A DNA stretch of 64,000 nucleotides from Usnea hakonensis (GCA_013423325.1 BLJB01000151.1:186001-250000), one strand, 5' to 3'. Positions 21,707 through 34,298 are shown, counted from the stretch's first letter. A program made the numbers and translations. The notes: generated from the sequence alone by a model not told the origin.

Positions 21707-22971
21707 TCAAACACCCATATATTGAAACCCCTGCAAGCTCCTACAGTCCCGGTAATTGTTCTCGAGAAACGCCACGTCTAGCTTTATGCCTTTGACGTTC
21801 TGAAACTTGAAGCCGTGGGGGAAGATGGTGACTCCGGATTTTGAGAAGGGGGCTAGGGATACGGAACCGGAGATGCCGAGGGGGGGGAATGGCGAGGTTG
21901 TGATGGGGGTGTGGAAGAAGCGGATCATGTTGTCGCACGTTAGGAGGCAGGTGGTGTTGTTGGCGCAGCCGAAGGTTGGTTGGTTGGTTATGTTTGTGTA
22001 GCTGGAGGTGGATGTTGGCGACTTGGGGGGGAGAAAAGGGGTATGTGGCGGGAAAGGAGCTCTTGCTTAATGTTTCTATGAAGAAAAGAAAAAAGACTTA
22101 CAAGCTCAAAGGATACTCCCCAATCTCACCGTACCGGCCCCAGTGCGGTCTATACGTCGTATTCAACACCGCAGGCCCCGATGAATTCACTCTGAAGACG
22201 TCAAAATACACACTCCCACTTCTATCGCCTGGCACAAAAGCATAAGGGTCATGTGGCGGATTGAACGTAGACGCAATCGCATCTTCGGCGTACGCTTCGC
22301 TTCCTGCGACGGCGATTGCGTTGTCGGAGATGAAGAGCGTGGGGATGTAGGAGAAGGTGGAGTAGTTGTCGCCTAGGAGGTCGATGAATGGGAAGCGGAA
22401 TTGAGAGGACTGAATGGGGAGAGGTTAGGCGTGGGTTAGGGGGTTGGAAGCAGAGGGGTTACGTACGCTGAAGTCGGGGATGCTGACGCCGAAGGTTTGG
22501 ACGGAGTGGTCTATTTGAGTGGAGAGGATGAGCTATTGAGGAGGGTTAGGAATGGGGCGCTGCTTTATGTGTGCGGTGGGGGTTTCTCACTGGGTATTTG
22601 TCTTCGGGAAAGAAGGGCAGAACGGTCTTGATACTTTGCTTTAGGATACCGTATTTGCGTGGTATGATGGTTCGTGCTACGCTGTAGTCGAGAGGCAGAA
22701 CGACGAAAGATCCGTTGATGGTCCCTGTTGTCATGTTTGGAAATGTCTTCGCTATGGGGTTTGGTTGAGAGTTATTCGTGGTGGAGGTGCTGGCACTGGC
22801 TAGGAAAGCTGCCAGCTCGGCGGGGGTTAGGCCCGCGAGTAATTGGCTTGAGTTGATTAATGAGGGGAGAGTGCTAAGTTGGTCTATTTCTTGGATTACG
22901 GCGGGGGAGAAAGGCGGTTCTAGTGCGTACGCGGAGAGAGCGAGTAATGAGATGATGGCGATGGGATGCAT
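21707..22971 (-). CDS. secreted protein, acetoacetate-decarboxylase-like fold (tentative)
   Basis: Four exons (22971-22591, 22532-22467, 22409-22102, 22001-21707) give 349 aa. A signal peptide (IAIISLLALSAYA) is followed by a Ser/Asn-rich linker and the body: GTINGSFVVLPLDYSVARTI, YGILKQSIKTVLPFFPEDKYP, LILSTQIDHSVQTFGVSIPDF, FPFIDLLGDNYSTFSYIPTLF, and a C-terminal part with a Cys-containing NNTTCLLTCDNMIRFF. All junctions restore smooth sequence. This layout recalls a fungal secreted family that I believe falls in the acetoacetate decarboxylase-like superfamily; I see no clear Schiff-base lysine motif, so activity is open. It is convergent with the HET gene, only 85 bases away. Confidence 0.78.
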
Positions 22972-23069
22972 ATCCGTATCTTTTGGATAAATGAGGCTGG
23001 ACTATGGAGTTGTTGTCGTTGAATATGGGTTGTGAGGCCTGTTGAGGAGGCTATGCCAAGACACTGAAC

Positions 23070-23107
23070 AAGGTATTGCAAGGTATTGCAAGGTGATGCA
23101 AGGTGAA
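23070..23107. repeat. 10-bp tandem repeat, about 3.8 copies
   Basis: The unit AAGGTATTGC is repeated, with the third and fourth copies changed to AAGGTGATGC and AAGGTGAAAG. It lies about 100 bases before the start codon of the decarboxylase-like gene. Confidence 0.9.
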
Positions 23108-23386
23108 AGGATGATATCTACAGGCTTGCAGAGCTGACATGAGAAAAAACGGGCCGGTTCGGCTCAAAACAAAAAAAAGTCGCGAGTACAAGATGGTGCA
23201 AAGACCGAAACGGAAAAGCTCGGACGGTTTCCCCACATATGCCAAGGTCTTTGGACCTTCCGTATTGGGGATCGTGTCGAAATTGTGGCTTCAGCTATCG
23301 ACATTGGAAAAAGGGGAAAAGCGCAAAGATCAACTCGCTGTTATTAATGGAGGGGAATGTAAAGGACTGGCGATGCGGCTTAAGCC

Positions 23387-23683
23387 TTAACGCTCCATGG
23401 CAAAAAGCTGGGAGATCGCTGCGGAAATAGTGTTGCATACCACGCTACCGTCATCGATCATATCACCTAAAGAGTAGGACCTGCCGTCCTGGTTTTCACT
23501 AATGGCTGAGTCCCTCTCGACAAGATGAATTGCAGGTAATTTGTTGAGCTTGTGTTGTAAATAGACATTTTCAAGGTCTTGATTTGCGTTCAGGCTTCTT
23601 CCGGTATTCAATTTGCATGGAGGCGGCCTGGAATGGTGCGGAATTTCGCCATCGTCGGCACTAGAAGAATCACGGTTCGCCAC
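23387..23683 (-). pseudogene. possible tail fragment of a SAT4-type membrane protein
   Basis: The minus frame of about 98 codons contains DLENVYLQHKLNKLPA. This resembles MDNVYVQHKYNHAPG in the C-terminal tail of the SAT4-type protein at the left edge. Nothing resembling the membrane helices is present upstream. The similarity covers only about 14 residues, so this may be a leftover tail, a small unrelated gene, or chance. Confidence 0.18.
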
Positions 23684-24112
23684 CGCTGTTCTGCAGATTC
23701 ACATCGGCGACAAGTGAGACCGGGAAACGCTCAAACCATCTATTGACTTCATGTAGCGACCTACTAAACACAGCGACATTCTCTCACAACCCTATGATTT
23801 CACATTCCGAGCATCTCATTGCAACTAGCTGCAGTATCTCTTGCAGTCCACGGAAACATTTCGATCCACGACTTCAGGACTCTGTAAAGGGTGAGCTCGT
23901 GTTGGATGCGGAGAGCAAAATGAGATCCGACGTTGACACGTTGAGGCTTGAGAGCAGTCCTGGAGGCGGATCCAATCCCCGTCCGAAGAGCAAAATGCTC
24001 AGAGTTCCGTGAAAACCTAAGAAGAAGTAAGCGTTTGTTTTCGTTTGGAGCTTGCGACTTCTCCACGCTGCCTTGTAAATATTGTTGGAAGTCATCCATT
24101 GATTAATTATGA

Positions 24113-25473
24113 TCAAGAATATGGGACTTGGAAAACGAGAGTGCATAATACTTTGAAGAGAAAGGAGTTCTTTTTAGAACACTGCACTTACTTGTCGGCC
24201 TTCCATTCCCACCCTTCCCGTCCTTCACACACATTTCATTGACGGCTACGATCTCCGACCAAATGCTAGCCCAGCTTGCTATTTCGACTGGTGATGGCGG
24301 ATCTAGAGGCTTCGAAATGAGCACTTTGCATTGTTTATCGGCTAAATCGGTGACTTAGTGGAGTATTTAAGACGAGCTGAAGGTGGAAAAGGTCTATTGC
24401 CCGCTGAGGCCGGGGTCGAACCAAAGACGGAACTTACATGAGATGATGAAGTGTGGCAGTACGATTTGGGCTCCACGCTTCTCGTAATGATTCAGTGCTA
24501 GCACTCTACTGGAATTGTTGCTGTGGAATTCGATGGAGGGGAGTATATCTATGAAGACTTACCTCCCATGGATAGCCAAATCTAACTGAGGTCTCCGACC
24601 ACGGCATGGTATCAATTACCTCCTTGCAGGAATCGTATGATGGCGGCGGTGATTGAAGATCATTGTGACACTCGACACTCGGGGAATAGCGACTCATTCC
24701 AACGGAGAGGGATCTGTATTGTGCACCTAAACTCGTAAACAAGAATTGCTGAGCGACACTGCGCAAAAAAAAGTGCAAAGTGAAGTATGGAGAAGCGCCT
24801 CTTGGTTGTAAGACACAGTATGAAATACGTACCCAATTGTTTCACGACTCCGCCCGTGTTGGGTAGCCGCGTACCAATACAACCACGACGCACTGCACGA
24901 GCAGCATTTGTGATTTCGAGATCTTTGGAAACATCGTGCTGCATTCCGTTGGGATCGACCTTGATATCGATCGCACATTGGCCATCATCTGCAATGGAAC
25001 TTAGCCACATCGAACACATGTCACTACCATCGCCTTTCTTGGCCTTGCTAACGCCGTTGCAATAGTGAAGCGTATTCTGAATCGGACTGTCCAAGCCGGC
25101 GAATACCATTCAATCTAGATGACTCTGGGGACAACGTACCGCTGAGATACCGACGTGGGAGCACAACATCATAGTTTCCCGTACCCCTCTGCCCAAAAGT
25201 CAAAGATGTCGTGTCTTCCGATATCTTCGCGAGGGCATTATCACAGCTAGTGGGATTGAGGTTGCGACCGTATGATGGATTGCAATAGGGACTGTAAGAC
25301 AATATAGGAACTTCAAGGTGCTGCACGCTCGTAGCGTTCAAAGCTCGTGTTGTGAGGCTGGCTGGCAATTTCAGAGGCTTGGAGATCAATTTCAGGGGAG
25401 ATGGTAGAGCACTGGAAGAGACGGTAAAGACCGTAAGGACCAAGCTGCTTCGGATCAGAAAGAGGAGGAACAT
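24113..25473 (-). CDS. secreted four-cysteine protein with duplicated domain (member B)
   Basis: Six exons (25473-25140, 24988-24833, 24726-24563, 24477-24438, 24341-24192, 24150-24113) give about 293 aa. After a signal peptide (IRSSLVLTVFTVSSSA) there are two similar units. Unit 1: SYSPYCNPSYG, TSCDNALAKI, LPRRYLSDDGQCAIDI, DLEITNAARAVRRGC, TGGVVKQLGAQYRSLSV. Unit 2: SPSVECHNDL, DSCKEVIDTMPW, VLPHFIISSDKQCKVLIS, VEIASWASIWSEIVAVNEMC. Each has the four-cysteine order seen in members A and C. Every internal splice restores the pattern; the last acceptor is uncertain (24150 or 24126, same stop). Exon 4 is only 40 nt. Function is unknown, secretion likely. Confidence 0.8.
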
Positions 25474-27797
25474 TCCAACAATTTGGAAAACTAAACTAGT
25501 GAGAGTAGAAGAGTAAGGGAAAAATGGCTTTATGTACGTGAATCCGGAAACATATACGCTTAGATGAGCAAAATTAGTATGCGCAGCTCATCTACCTCCC
25601 GCTCGCGTAGTCGCTTGCGGATTCCGTTCCTGCACACTATTGGACAGCGAGGAGGCCTGATCCGATAGTGGTCTACCTTTAATAGAGCAAAGCTCCAACC
25701 TACCAAATTCGTCCTTGCAGCTAGTGCAGATTCCATTCAAAAATTTCATCTCTTCCGGATGGCGTGGCAGATAGCCGCATGCGCACTCCTAATGCGCGAA
25801 CAGGAAGCTTTGGAAGACGCTTCTTATCTAGGTATCCTTTGGTGCTTGTCGCGCATGGAGTCTTTGATGTGGCAAGAAGGGGGCCCGTCCACCTTTTGTC
25901 ACCATTTGCCGGCTTACGTGTCAGGATTTTCCTGCATTAAGGGGCACTCACTTGTTAGGTTACAAAGCGGCGATGCGAATGAAACTCTGCTTCTCGAACT
26001 GAAAATCGCCTACGTTAGTCTCGCACGTAAATTTGCGGTTTTTGGAAGGCTTACTACGAGTAGCGCCTTGATATTCTTACTGGTAGCACCAAGCTAGATG
26101 CCCAGTCACACTCTGCATTACTTTCCAAGCTTCTTCCTTAGACTCGGGTCCTCATTTAGGAAAAATGCCTCGGTTGCATGAGGTTTTAGTTCGAAGCATC
26201 TGAAACAAGATATTGGTGATGTCGCTGAAGTTTTGTAACTACAAAGGATCCCTGTTCAGTCCAGAGGAGAGTCGAAAAATGGCTGCTAAACGACCTTCAA
26301 CCTCTGACCTCTTTTTGCTGCAAGCGATTTTTTTGTTGAAGGAAATTGTAGACGTAAATGTCAGGTAAAGAATCTGAGACCACAATAAGACACGATTAGG
26401 ATGAGAAAGGGCCATAGCATCAATATCGGACACCGTCGAAAGAAAGAAATGGATCCCCGTTATCCGGGAGTGAGGGTAATCATATGTCATGATTCTTGTC
26501 CATCACAATTCCAAACCCTCACAGCAGCGCTCTCTAAAACACCAAGGCCAGCGGGCGAACTATCCTCCTTATACTGGCCCTTCACCAGCGCGTGCCTCTG
26601 CACCGGTGTCTCCACCTCATCAAATCACCCTTTCCGCTGCTGCAAGTCAACTAAACAACCTTCCGCATCCACAATCGGCACAATCTCCCCTCGACTCTAG
26701 CAAGTGTATGCTGCCTAGCACCTCTTTTGAGAGCAAACTATTCCTGATGTGAAGAGACGACATAGGAGTCATCACCAAATTTCTGGACGATTGAACTAGC
26801 CGTGAGTCCACTCTTCTGCAAGTGCCAGAATCCGAACCAGGCCAGGTCGGCCTACCGATAAGTCTGTACGGCTCTTATTGAGAGGTAGTGGTGTTGCTGC
26901 AGGCTGTGGAGGGAGAGTATGCGATGGCCAAGTTGCACAATTTCTGCGTGCCCTGTCGGTTTCCGTTAAGGTGTCTTAGAATTGGGACTTCCCCTTCTGC
27001 CGTCACTTTCATGACAACTGTGCGGGAAAGTCAGTGGTATCAGTGCGAATGAAACACGATTCTACAATGAAAAACACATTTAATGGCGGAGCCCCCATGG
27101 GCTTTGGCATTGCGCAAGTTCTTTCTTTCCAGCCCACTCTCATAAGGTACAGCAGTATCCATAGCTGCTTCGTGCACGTTTTAACACTCACAGACCCAAC
27201 GGTCATGTAGGCCCAGGATTGATTGACAAACCGCTAGTAGTTACACCTTCCCTGCAAGCTCAAACGGGTGAGACTTTGTCTCTCATTGTGATTGATAGGC
27301 AACAAGAATATGGAGCGTATAGGGGTTACATATGTTGAGCCTACCGCATGCTCGATGATACTGAAGGACTCATAATTATACACGGCATTCTAGGTACACT
27401 GCGGAAAAGCTAGCGTGATAGCGTACTCGCGGGATTACTCAGCCCTATGATGCTTGGCGCGACGGATCTGCTGCCAAGTTAGAACGACCGAATTCGCCTC
27501 TAATAAGATGTGTTGATGCTGCTCGTACCCGCTATAAATTGTTGATGTCGTATCATGACTGATTCTTGGTGTGTCTAAGTTCACATTCACCGACAGATTC
27601 TTAGAATATACATTTGAGCCATCTTGCTGCCGTCAACGTCGCATTAAACCAGCGTCACTGAAGAAGAGCTCCAAATCCACAGCTCGCGATTGTGCCGGCC
27701 AGATTCATACAAGCCTTGAGTAACGGCACAACACTCCTCTCACCGTTGAGTGTAATTATATGGGGATGATTCTGCGGCTGTGAGAGTTCAGGGGACA
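25474..27797. other. intergenic, no supportable gene
   Basis: A 112-codon plus frame (25759-26097) and shorter ones near 26400-26750 and 27009-27206 show no motif or exon chain. The part before 27798 holds the striatin promoter. An AG/CT bias appears but no repeat stands out. Confidence 0.5.
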
Positions 27798-30553
27798 ATG
27801 GCATGGCAGAACTCCGCTGGCTTGGGGGGCAGCGGAGGGAGTGCTAGCGGTGGGAGTGAGGCAGGTAATGGTGGAGGGCAGCCTCAGGGCACAGAGTATA
27901 CTTTGCAAGGTGAGCGCATTCTATGAGATGAGCGTCATCGGCTCTGAAGGATCCCAAACTTCTATACTGACCAATCCTTCATTACAGGGGTAATGCGCTT
28001 CTTACAGACCGAATGGCATAGACATGAGCGTGATCGGAACGCATGGCAGATTGAAAGAGCAGAGATGAAGTCGCGGATAGGAAAGCTTGAGGGTGACGGT
28101 AGGACAAACAAGCGACTGCGGGAGTCAATGGACAAGCACATCAGGCTATTGGAGCATGCGCTGAAGAAGGAAAGGGAAAAGGTCAAAACATTACAATCTG
28201 GGTCGCAATTGGAAGACAAGAAAGAGGAGGGTCAGATCGGAACTCAGAATACCAGGCCAGTCTCAAAGGGTAAGCGGAGCTCCGCACACTTGAATCACGT
28301 ATAGCTAATAGTACCTGCGATCTTTAGGCAAACCGCACAACTCCTTCCTCGACCTCGAACCTGAAGACCAAGCCGCTCCAAACCTCAGGCATGAGTCGGA
28401 AAGAGATCGCTCACGATTGTACCTTGGCAAATGTATCGAAGAAGTCTCATACCATGTCCTATCGTTCAACGGGCAGCAGCAGTATAGCGAAGAGCCGGAG
28501 CAACCGATTCAGAACCATCAATACCCCAACGATTCGCAGCCTCAAAGATCTTTAGAGGAGGTCTATGTACAACAAAAACAGAAGCAGCTACCGAACAACA
28601 TCGGATCATTAGGACCATCCCCTCTTCCCAACCATCAACCTCCGCCTGTCCCTCGAGTCTCTGAAATCCCAGCACTCTCTCGCACCTCTCAACAACCCGA
28701 GCAGACATCCTACATGACTCGAAGCTTGCCGGAACGACAAGCGCAGCAGCAAAATGCGCCTCTGACCGCTATCGATCGGTCAAATCAAGCTCGATCAGAA
28801 TATAGCTTCTCTCATCGCGATCGCGATGAGCAAGTTGAAAAGGTGGCACATAGCTATGACTCTTTCGGCCGACCTATACCCCCTCGTGAGGAAGAGGAGA
28901 ACCCAAGAACACCAGACGAGCCAGAGGTTGCTGAGACGGATGGATGGAATTTCGACGACCCTGCCGAGCCTCTGCCTAGCGACGATCGACCTACACCAGA
29001 GCAACCACTACCACAAAGGCTTGATACCGATGTCTTCCCAAGCGCAAACAACGCGGCACTGAAATCTCCTACTCGTGGCGGACCGGGTTCGCACAGGCGG
29101 AAAAGCTCATTATCGAGAAGACGGCCGAGTGATGGATCACATGAGCTGAGAGAGCTGTCAACATCGCATACAGGTGGTAGTTTCAGAGGCGATCCTGGTC
29201 AATTTAAAGTTCGCTTTGCTCTCCGAGGTCATCTCGACGTGGTGCGATCGGTCATCTTCACTGGTGGAGGGAGCCCAGCACAACCGGAGATATGTACTGC
29301 TGGAGACGACGGGATGATTAAGAGGTGGACGGCGGGCACCAATCCAAGTAAGGGAGAAGATCTGGATCTGAAATGCGACCAAACCCATCGAGGTCATAGC
29401 GGCGCCGTCCTCTCGCTTGCAGCATCTCCGGTGCATCAACCATTCACAAACGGCGGCAGAGCACAGGGAGATGGCTGGGTCTTCTCGGGAGGGCAAGACG
29501 CTACAGTACGAGTTTGGGAACGAGGCCGGGTTGACCCGAAAGCTACATTGGATGGTCATACAGAAGCCGTTTGGGCTGTCTGTGTCCTGCCTGGAACTTC
29601 TGCGTCTACACTAGGAGATCAGTCTGGACATCACGGGGGGCCAGACCGTACGATACTTGCATCCGGTGCCGCGGATGGTACGATCCTTATCTGGGCTGTC
29701 AGCACACCACCTCAAACGTCATCCCCGCATCAAGCGTCGAGAAGAGGTACGGGAGGAAGTCGGAGGGCAAATTCAGTATCGGCAGGCTCCAGTTTCCCGT
29801 CATCGCCACAGCCCAACACTGTTACTTCCAAGGCATTCCAATACTCCCTCGTTCACCGAATCGAGAGACCCGACCACTCATCACCCACTTGTATAAGTCC
29901 ATTGTCCATGTCGGGTGAGACCTTTGTCGTTTCTTACGTTGATGCCTCGATTCTCGTCTACAATACTCGTACAGCAGAAGAGATGGTTGGCATGGCAAGT
30001 CTAGAAACATACGATGGCACTCCAGGCACCGGAGTCAATGCAATAGCTGCTACGACCGTTGGCCTGGAGGGGAGCATGAGCTTTGACAGTGGAAGGGGTG
30101 CGTCGGAGGATGAAAGCATGGTTCACGGGCCGACTGGATCTAGCAGCGGTGTTGAAGGCATGATACTCAGTGGGCACGAAGATCGTTATATCAGATTCTT
30201 TGATGCCAACAGCGGTAAGTACTCGTTTTCTGTACTTGAGGTATATTGATTTACTAATGGATTCAGGTCAATGCACGTACAACATGCTGGCTCATCCGGC
30301 AGCCATCTCTGCGCTCTCATTGTCACCGTCGGGAGGGGAACTTGTTTCTGCAGGCCATGATGCCAGTCTACGATTCTGGTCGCTGGAGAAACGGTCATGC
30401 GCACAGGAGATTACCAGCCACCGGCTTATGCGGGGGGAAGGCATCTGCAGCGTTGTGTGGAGCCAAGACGGCAGGTGGGTGGTCAGTGGAGGGGGAGATG
30501 GGGTGGTGAAGGTGTTTTCGAGGTCGAATGGGGAGCCAGGTCGGCAGGGATAA
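27798..30553 (+). CDS. pro11: striatin, STRIPAK scaffold subunit
   Basis: Four exons (27798-27909, 27988-28269, 28328-30214, 30267-30553) give 855 aa, close to other fungal striatins. The N-terminus has a Gly-rich start, then the striatin core [20 protein letters not shown] with the coiled coil RLRESMDKHIRLLEHALKKE. Next are the LYLGKCIEEVSYHVL segment and a long disordered Gln/Pro/Ser-rich linker. From about residue 423 come WD40 repeats (FALRGHLDVVRSVIF, CTAGDDGMIKRW, VFSGGQDATVRVWE, LASGAADGTILIW, ILSGHEDRYIRFF, LVSAGHDASLRFW, VVSGGGDGVVKVF). Striatin holds PP2A, Mob3 and a GCK kinase together at the nuclear envelope; in fungi it is needed for hyphal fusion and fruiting-body development. 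The neighbours do not extend this complex. Confidence 0.95.
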
Positions 30554-31339
30554 CTTTTGCCGGGTCATGCTGGCTGTAAGTGCTACGGGGGGGAATGACC
30601 CATCTGATTCTTCATTTCTTGTAGACTCTTTTTTATCGTGTCGAATTGCAGGTCCGGCGGTTTCTCGCATGAGTTCGGACGCGGCTTGTCACAGTGACAG
30701 GGAAGCACAGGACGCATATGCATCTTATACCAATTGGACGTGTTTTATGGCATCTGGAGCAGGCATTCTTTTTTTTCTTCTCTTTTTCTGCTCTCCTTTT
30801 TCTTTTTTCTTTTGTTCTTCTTTTTCTTTTTCTTTCTCAACCCACAACCAAAGGTTGTCATTACGAAGAAGAAATAGTTCAATTCAATCTGCCACAGCAG
30901 CACAGCAGGTAGACAGTGTTGACATGAAGTGGTTTTGGTTGGTCGTTGTCATATATGCAGTCTTGGTAATCATTGTACCTTAATGCAAGCCTCCTCGTTA
31001 CAAGATGCCTTTACGTAAAGTACTTTATTGAATCGTGGTTGGGATCAGCCTGTAGACTAAACCTCATATGGACTAGATAAGCGAAAATACGGGAACTTCC
31101 AACTAGGGCGGGGTAGCGGGGTATAGGCTGTTGGCACGAGGGCACAGGTGGGGGTTGATGCACGATAAGAAAGTTCTACTCTATCTGCACTTTGCCATAT
31201 CTACTTTTAATCAATTGCCATGTTCAATTCCTTCTCATCATCATCATCATCCTCATCATTTTCAGTCTCTGCCTTCTGCTTCTTCTCATTCTCATTCTCA
31301 ATTACCTTCTATCGCTGCTTCAATTGACTATCCCGCAAG
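30554..31339. other. striatin 3' region and phosphatase leader
   Basis: No gene is supported. A frame at 30528-30983 is an artefact of a T-rich tract. A TCATCATCATC trinucleotide run (about 31226-31260) lies in the probable leader of the next gene. Confidence 0.55.
30768..30839 (+). repeat. polypyrimidine (T/C) tract of about 70 bases
   Basis: The tract is nearly unbroken T and C, with T-runs separated by single C or CTG/GTTC interruptions, about 220 bases after the striatin stop codon. It probably lies in or near the 3' untranslated region. Confidence 0.9.
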
Positions 31340-32853
31340 ATGCTCTTCCATACATTTCTCCCCTTTGCCCTCCTCCATCTTCCCCTCACTCAAGCCGCAG
31401 AAACAGTCCTGGGACTATACATATTCTCTCGACATGGAGATCGCACAACCAAAGCATATCCCCCCACCAAACTCACCGACTTGGGATACAGCGAGGTCTT
31501 TTCCTCGGGCACATGGTTCCGCCAGAACTACATCAACGGCTCCTCCCCCGTCAATGGCATCGAACCCAACCTTGTCAAGCAATCCCAGATCGCTGCTTCG
31601 GCGCCCTTGGACAACGTCCTCATGTCTTCTACTCAGGGTTTTCTACAAGGCCTCTACCCTCCTGTTGGCGCAACACTCGGATCCCAGACACTTGGCAATG
31701 GCACCATCGTAACCGCTCCACTGGACGGGTTCCAACTCATCAACGTGCAGACAGTCACAAGCGGCACGGGAAGTGAGGACAGCGCTTGGCTACAGGGTTC
31801 GAGCAATTGTGCAAAAGCCATGCTCAGCTCGAACGAGTACTTCAGCTCGCCCGAGTATGTGGCTATTTTGAACAGCACCAAAGCTTTCTACAGCAGCATT
31901 CTACCAACCGTAAACAGCACTTTTAACGCCAGCCAAACTACTTTCAGCAACGCTTATTCAAGTACAATCCTCCCCTCTGCTACTGTATTCTCCCTATCTC
32001 TTCAGCAAGGCTAACAGAGTCCGCCCTAGTCTTCGACTACCTAAACGTCGCCGAAATCCACAATGCCACCATTCCCTCTTCCGACCTCCTCACCCCAGAA
32101 ACCCTCTTCCAAATCCGCACCCTAGCCGACACCCATGAATTCAACCTTGCCTACAATGCCACTGATCCCATCCGAGCCGTCGCCGGCGCCACCCTTGCGG
32201 CCCAGATCGTCACAGCCCTCAATACGACCATCACATCAAACGGCACAGCAACCCCAATCAACATCCAATTCGGCCCATACGGCTCGTTCCAGTCCTTCTT
32301 TGGCCTCGCGAATCTGACCTCCTTGGGCGCTGATTGGATCGGCATCCCGGACTATGCGTCTACGATGACGTTCGAGCTCTTTACAGACGTCGCGCCGACG
32401 CCGTTCCCGGCCGTGGACGATCTCCAAGTTCGGTTCTACTGGCACAATGGTACGACGGGCAACACGTCGACTCCGACGGCCTACCCTCTCTTCGGACAGC
32501 AAAGTTTGACGCTGGGCTGGAACGATTTCGTAACGGGCATGAACACATTCGCCATCGGCTCGCAGTCGGATTGGTGCAATGCGTGCGGGAACACCACGGG
32601 TGTCTGTGCATCCTCAAGCCTTACGTCGCCCTCTTCCGGCGGCAAAGCCGGCAGTGGTGCCACCAGTAGCGGCAGTGGTAGCGGAAGCGAGGGCGTAAGC
32701 AGGCCGGTGGCGGGCGTTATAGGCGCCTTTGTCACGCTGGCTGTTGTGTTGGGAGTCGAGGCGTTGATTATGTTGGTGGCGGGGTTGAGGTTGGTGAGTA
32801 AGAAGAGAATGGGTGCTGGAGCGAGGGAGGGGGCTGTGAAGCCGATGGCTTGA
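31340..32853 (+). CDS. histidine acid phosphatase-like, membrane-anchored
   Basis: Two exons (31340-31961, 32030-32853) give 481 aa. A signal peptide (FHTFLPFALLHLPLTQAA) leads into VLGLYIFSRHGDRT, the phosphohistidine RHGxR motif of clan 2 acid phosphatases. The splice was placed to give NAYSIFDYLNVAEIHNATI, the expected family sequence. The usual proton-donor HD motif is not visible: the equivalent place reads GIPDYASTMTFELF. After the catalytic body comes a Ser/Gly linker, one membrane helix (GVIGAFVTLAVVLGVEALIMLV) and a short basic tail, so the protein should face outside, anchored in the plasma membrane. It probably releases phosphate from extracellular esters, or is a pseudo-phosphatase. 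It has many N-glycosylation sequons. Confidence 0.9.
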
Positions 32854-34298
32854 TTTTCTAATCTGAGTTCTCCCCAATCTTGATGTCCCAGTTTTGATTG
32901 GCTTGTTGTTGTGAGGGATATGGGATAAGGGGGAATGGCACAGGATATGTATGACGATGAGGAAATCTATGTATGGATTTATGAATTTATGACGAGAGGA
33001 CAAGAATGGAGACTATCGCAGCATATTTCGGAAAAGAAGATCAAGCTATGTATGTAAAGATGTACTTATTTATAAGAGCCATTTTGTCACCTACCCACTC
33101 ACTCACTTCCTCACTCACAAACCCCCCCACACTCTCTCCACTCACCCCCTCCCATTAATAAATCTAAAATCTATTTACTCACATATGAACTTTCCTCTGC
33201 TAGATTCTCTGACCCACTCTGCTCCTCCTCCTCCTCCTCTTCTATCTCTATAAGACCTCACACCCCCTTATTCCCCCCTTTTCTTTCTTTTTGCTTGGCA
33301 CTACAAGAAATTAAGGTGCGAGCCGCCAAGTCACTAGTCTGAATTGGGCTTAGGGTTGGAGAAGAGGTGGGGAGTTGAAAGCATGTCGGCCGCATGAGGA
33401 GGTTCGTAGAGTCATAGGTAGGCGGGAGTGAGTTGGTATCTTACATGTGCTGTATTCTATTACTCTAGGTACTCTTCTTGGGGAGTGGGGAGGGTTTTGC
33501 TTCCCCGCGTACTTTACCTTTTTCGAAGGAAGAATCAAAAACCTTGGCGACCTAAAAAGCTAAAGTAAGTATATGGGTTACTAAGATATTATCTACTGTC
33601 AATATCAATGTTACTTGTACTTTTTTACAGGATCGAGATGTTTAATACTCGAAGATACGAGCGGCAAGAAATAGTGCCAAGCAATCCGTAAGCTTCTTGC
33701 GCCAGCTGATTTATCACAATGGAGTCGTTTAGGCCAACCACTTCGTGTCATTCCCCTCGTACAACATAAAGTATCTTATCATTCAATCATTCAGGTCATC
33801 TGGTCCAAATCGGCCGTGAGCGAGCTTACGTGAATGGGCTTCTTCTATTCAAGCTTCATCTAATACAGTCAGCTCTGCAGTTGGCCACGGCCGAAGGCTT
33901 ATGTTGTAGCCGAAAGTTCAAAAGCCACAACTTTTCTCTTTATGCGCTCCGCAACATTCACTTGCTCGCCGCCACCAAACCTGCTCGATCGCGAGTCTGA
34001 AATGCTTCTGTCCTGCTGCTGATAATCGCTAGGCATCACTAAGCTGACTACATGGAACATGATTGGAGAGTGTACTCGCAAGGCCTTCGTATCCAACATA
34101 CGGCTTGCTTGGCAGGCGTCTTACCACCTCGAAGCGCTGACAGGACCTCTACCATTCCAAGTGGGCCATCATGACTATATATTCCAACCTTTTCTGCATG
34201 GCTTGTCGAGGCAAAGCTTACAAGACATCATATTCCGCCATCTTCCTTCCACTGTTTCAGTACTATCACAATCTTCAAGTAAGAGCTCCAAGTGATCC
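32854..34298. other. intergenic, no supportable gene
   Basis: This is a CT-rich stretch (33090-33290) with CTCAC and TCCTCC repeats. Short frames at 33350-33538 and 33899-34295 have no motif. The end holds the promoter of the next gene. Confidence 0.55.

Larger units (their letters stand above)
22972..24112. other. intergenic with a short tandem repeat and a possible relic
   Basis: This lies upstream of the decarboxylase-like gene and downstream of the next one. Minus frames at 23387-23683 (listed) and 23800-24099 lack domain support. Confidence 0.5.

Noticed and set aside
24400..24440. B-box-like GGTCGAACC near 24415
   Set aside because: It falls in an intron of the six-exon secreted gene and the flanks do not form a T-arm or acceptor stem.
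28556..28590. EEVYVQQKQKQLP in striatin, similar to the SAT4 tail motif
   Set aside because: It lies in a low-complexity Gln-rich linker, so the resemblance is probably compositional.
30528..30983. 151-codon frame with hydrophobic FFLLFFCSPF segment
   Set aside because: The hydrophobic stretch is only a translated T/C tract after the striatin gene.
31131..31776. 193-194-codon frames overlapping the start of the phosphatase
   Set aside because: They overlap the real exon in other phases and derive from a TC-rich leader.
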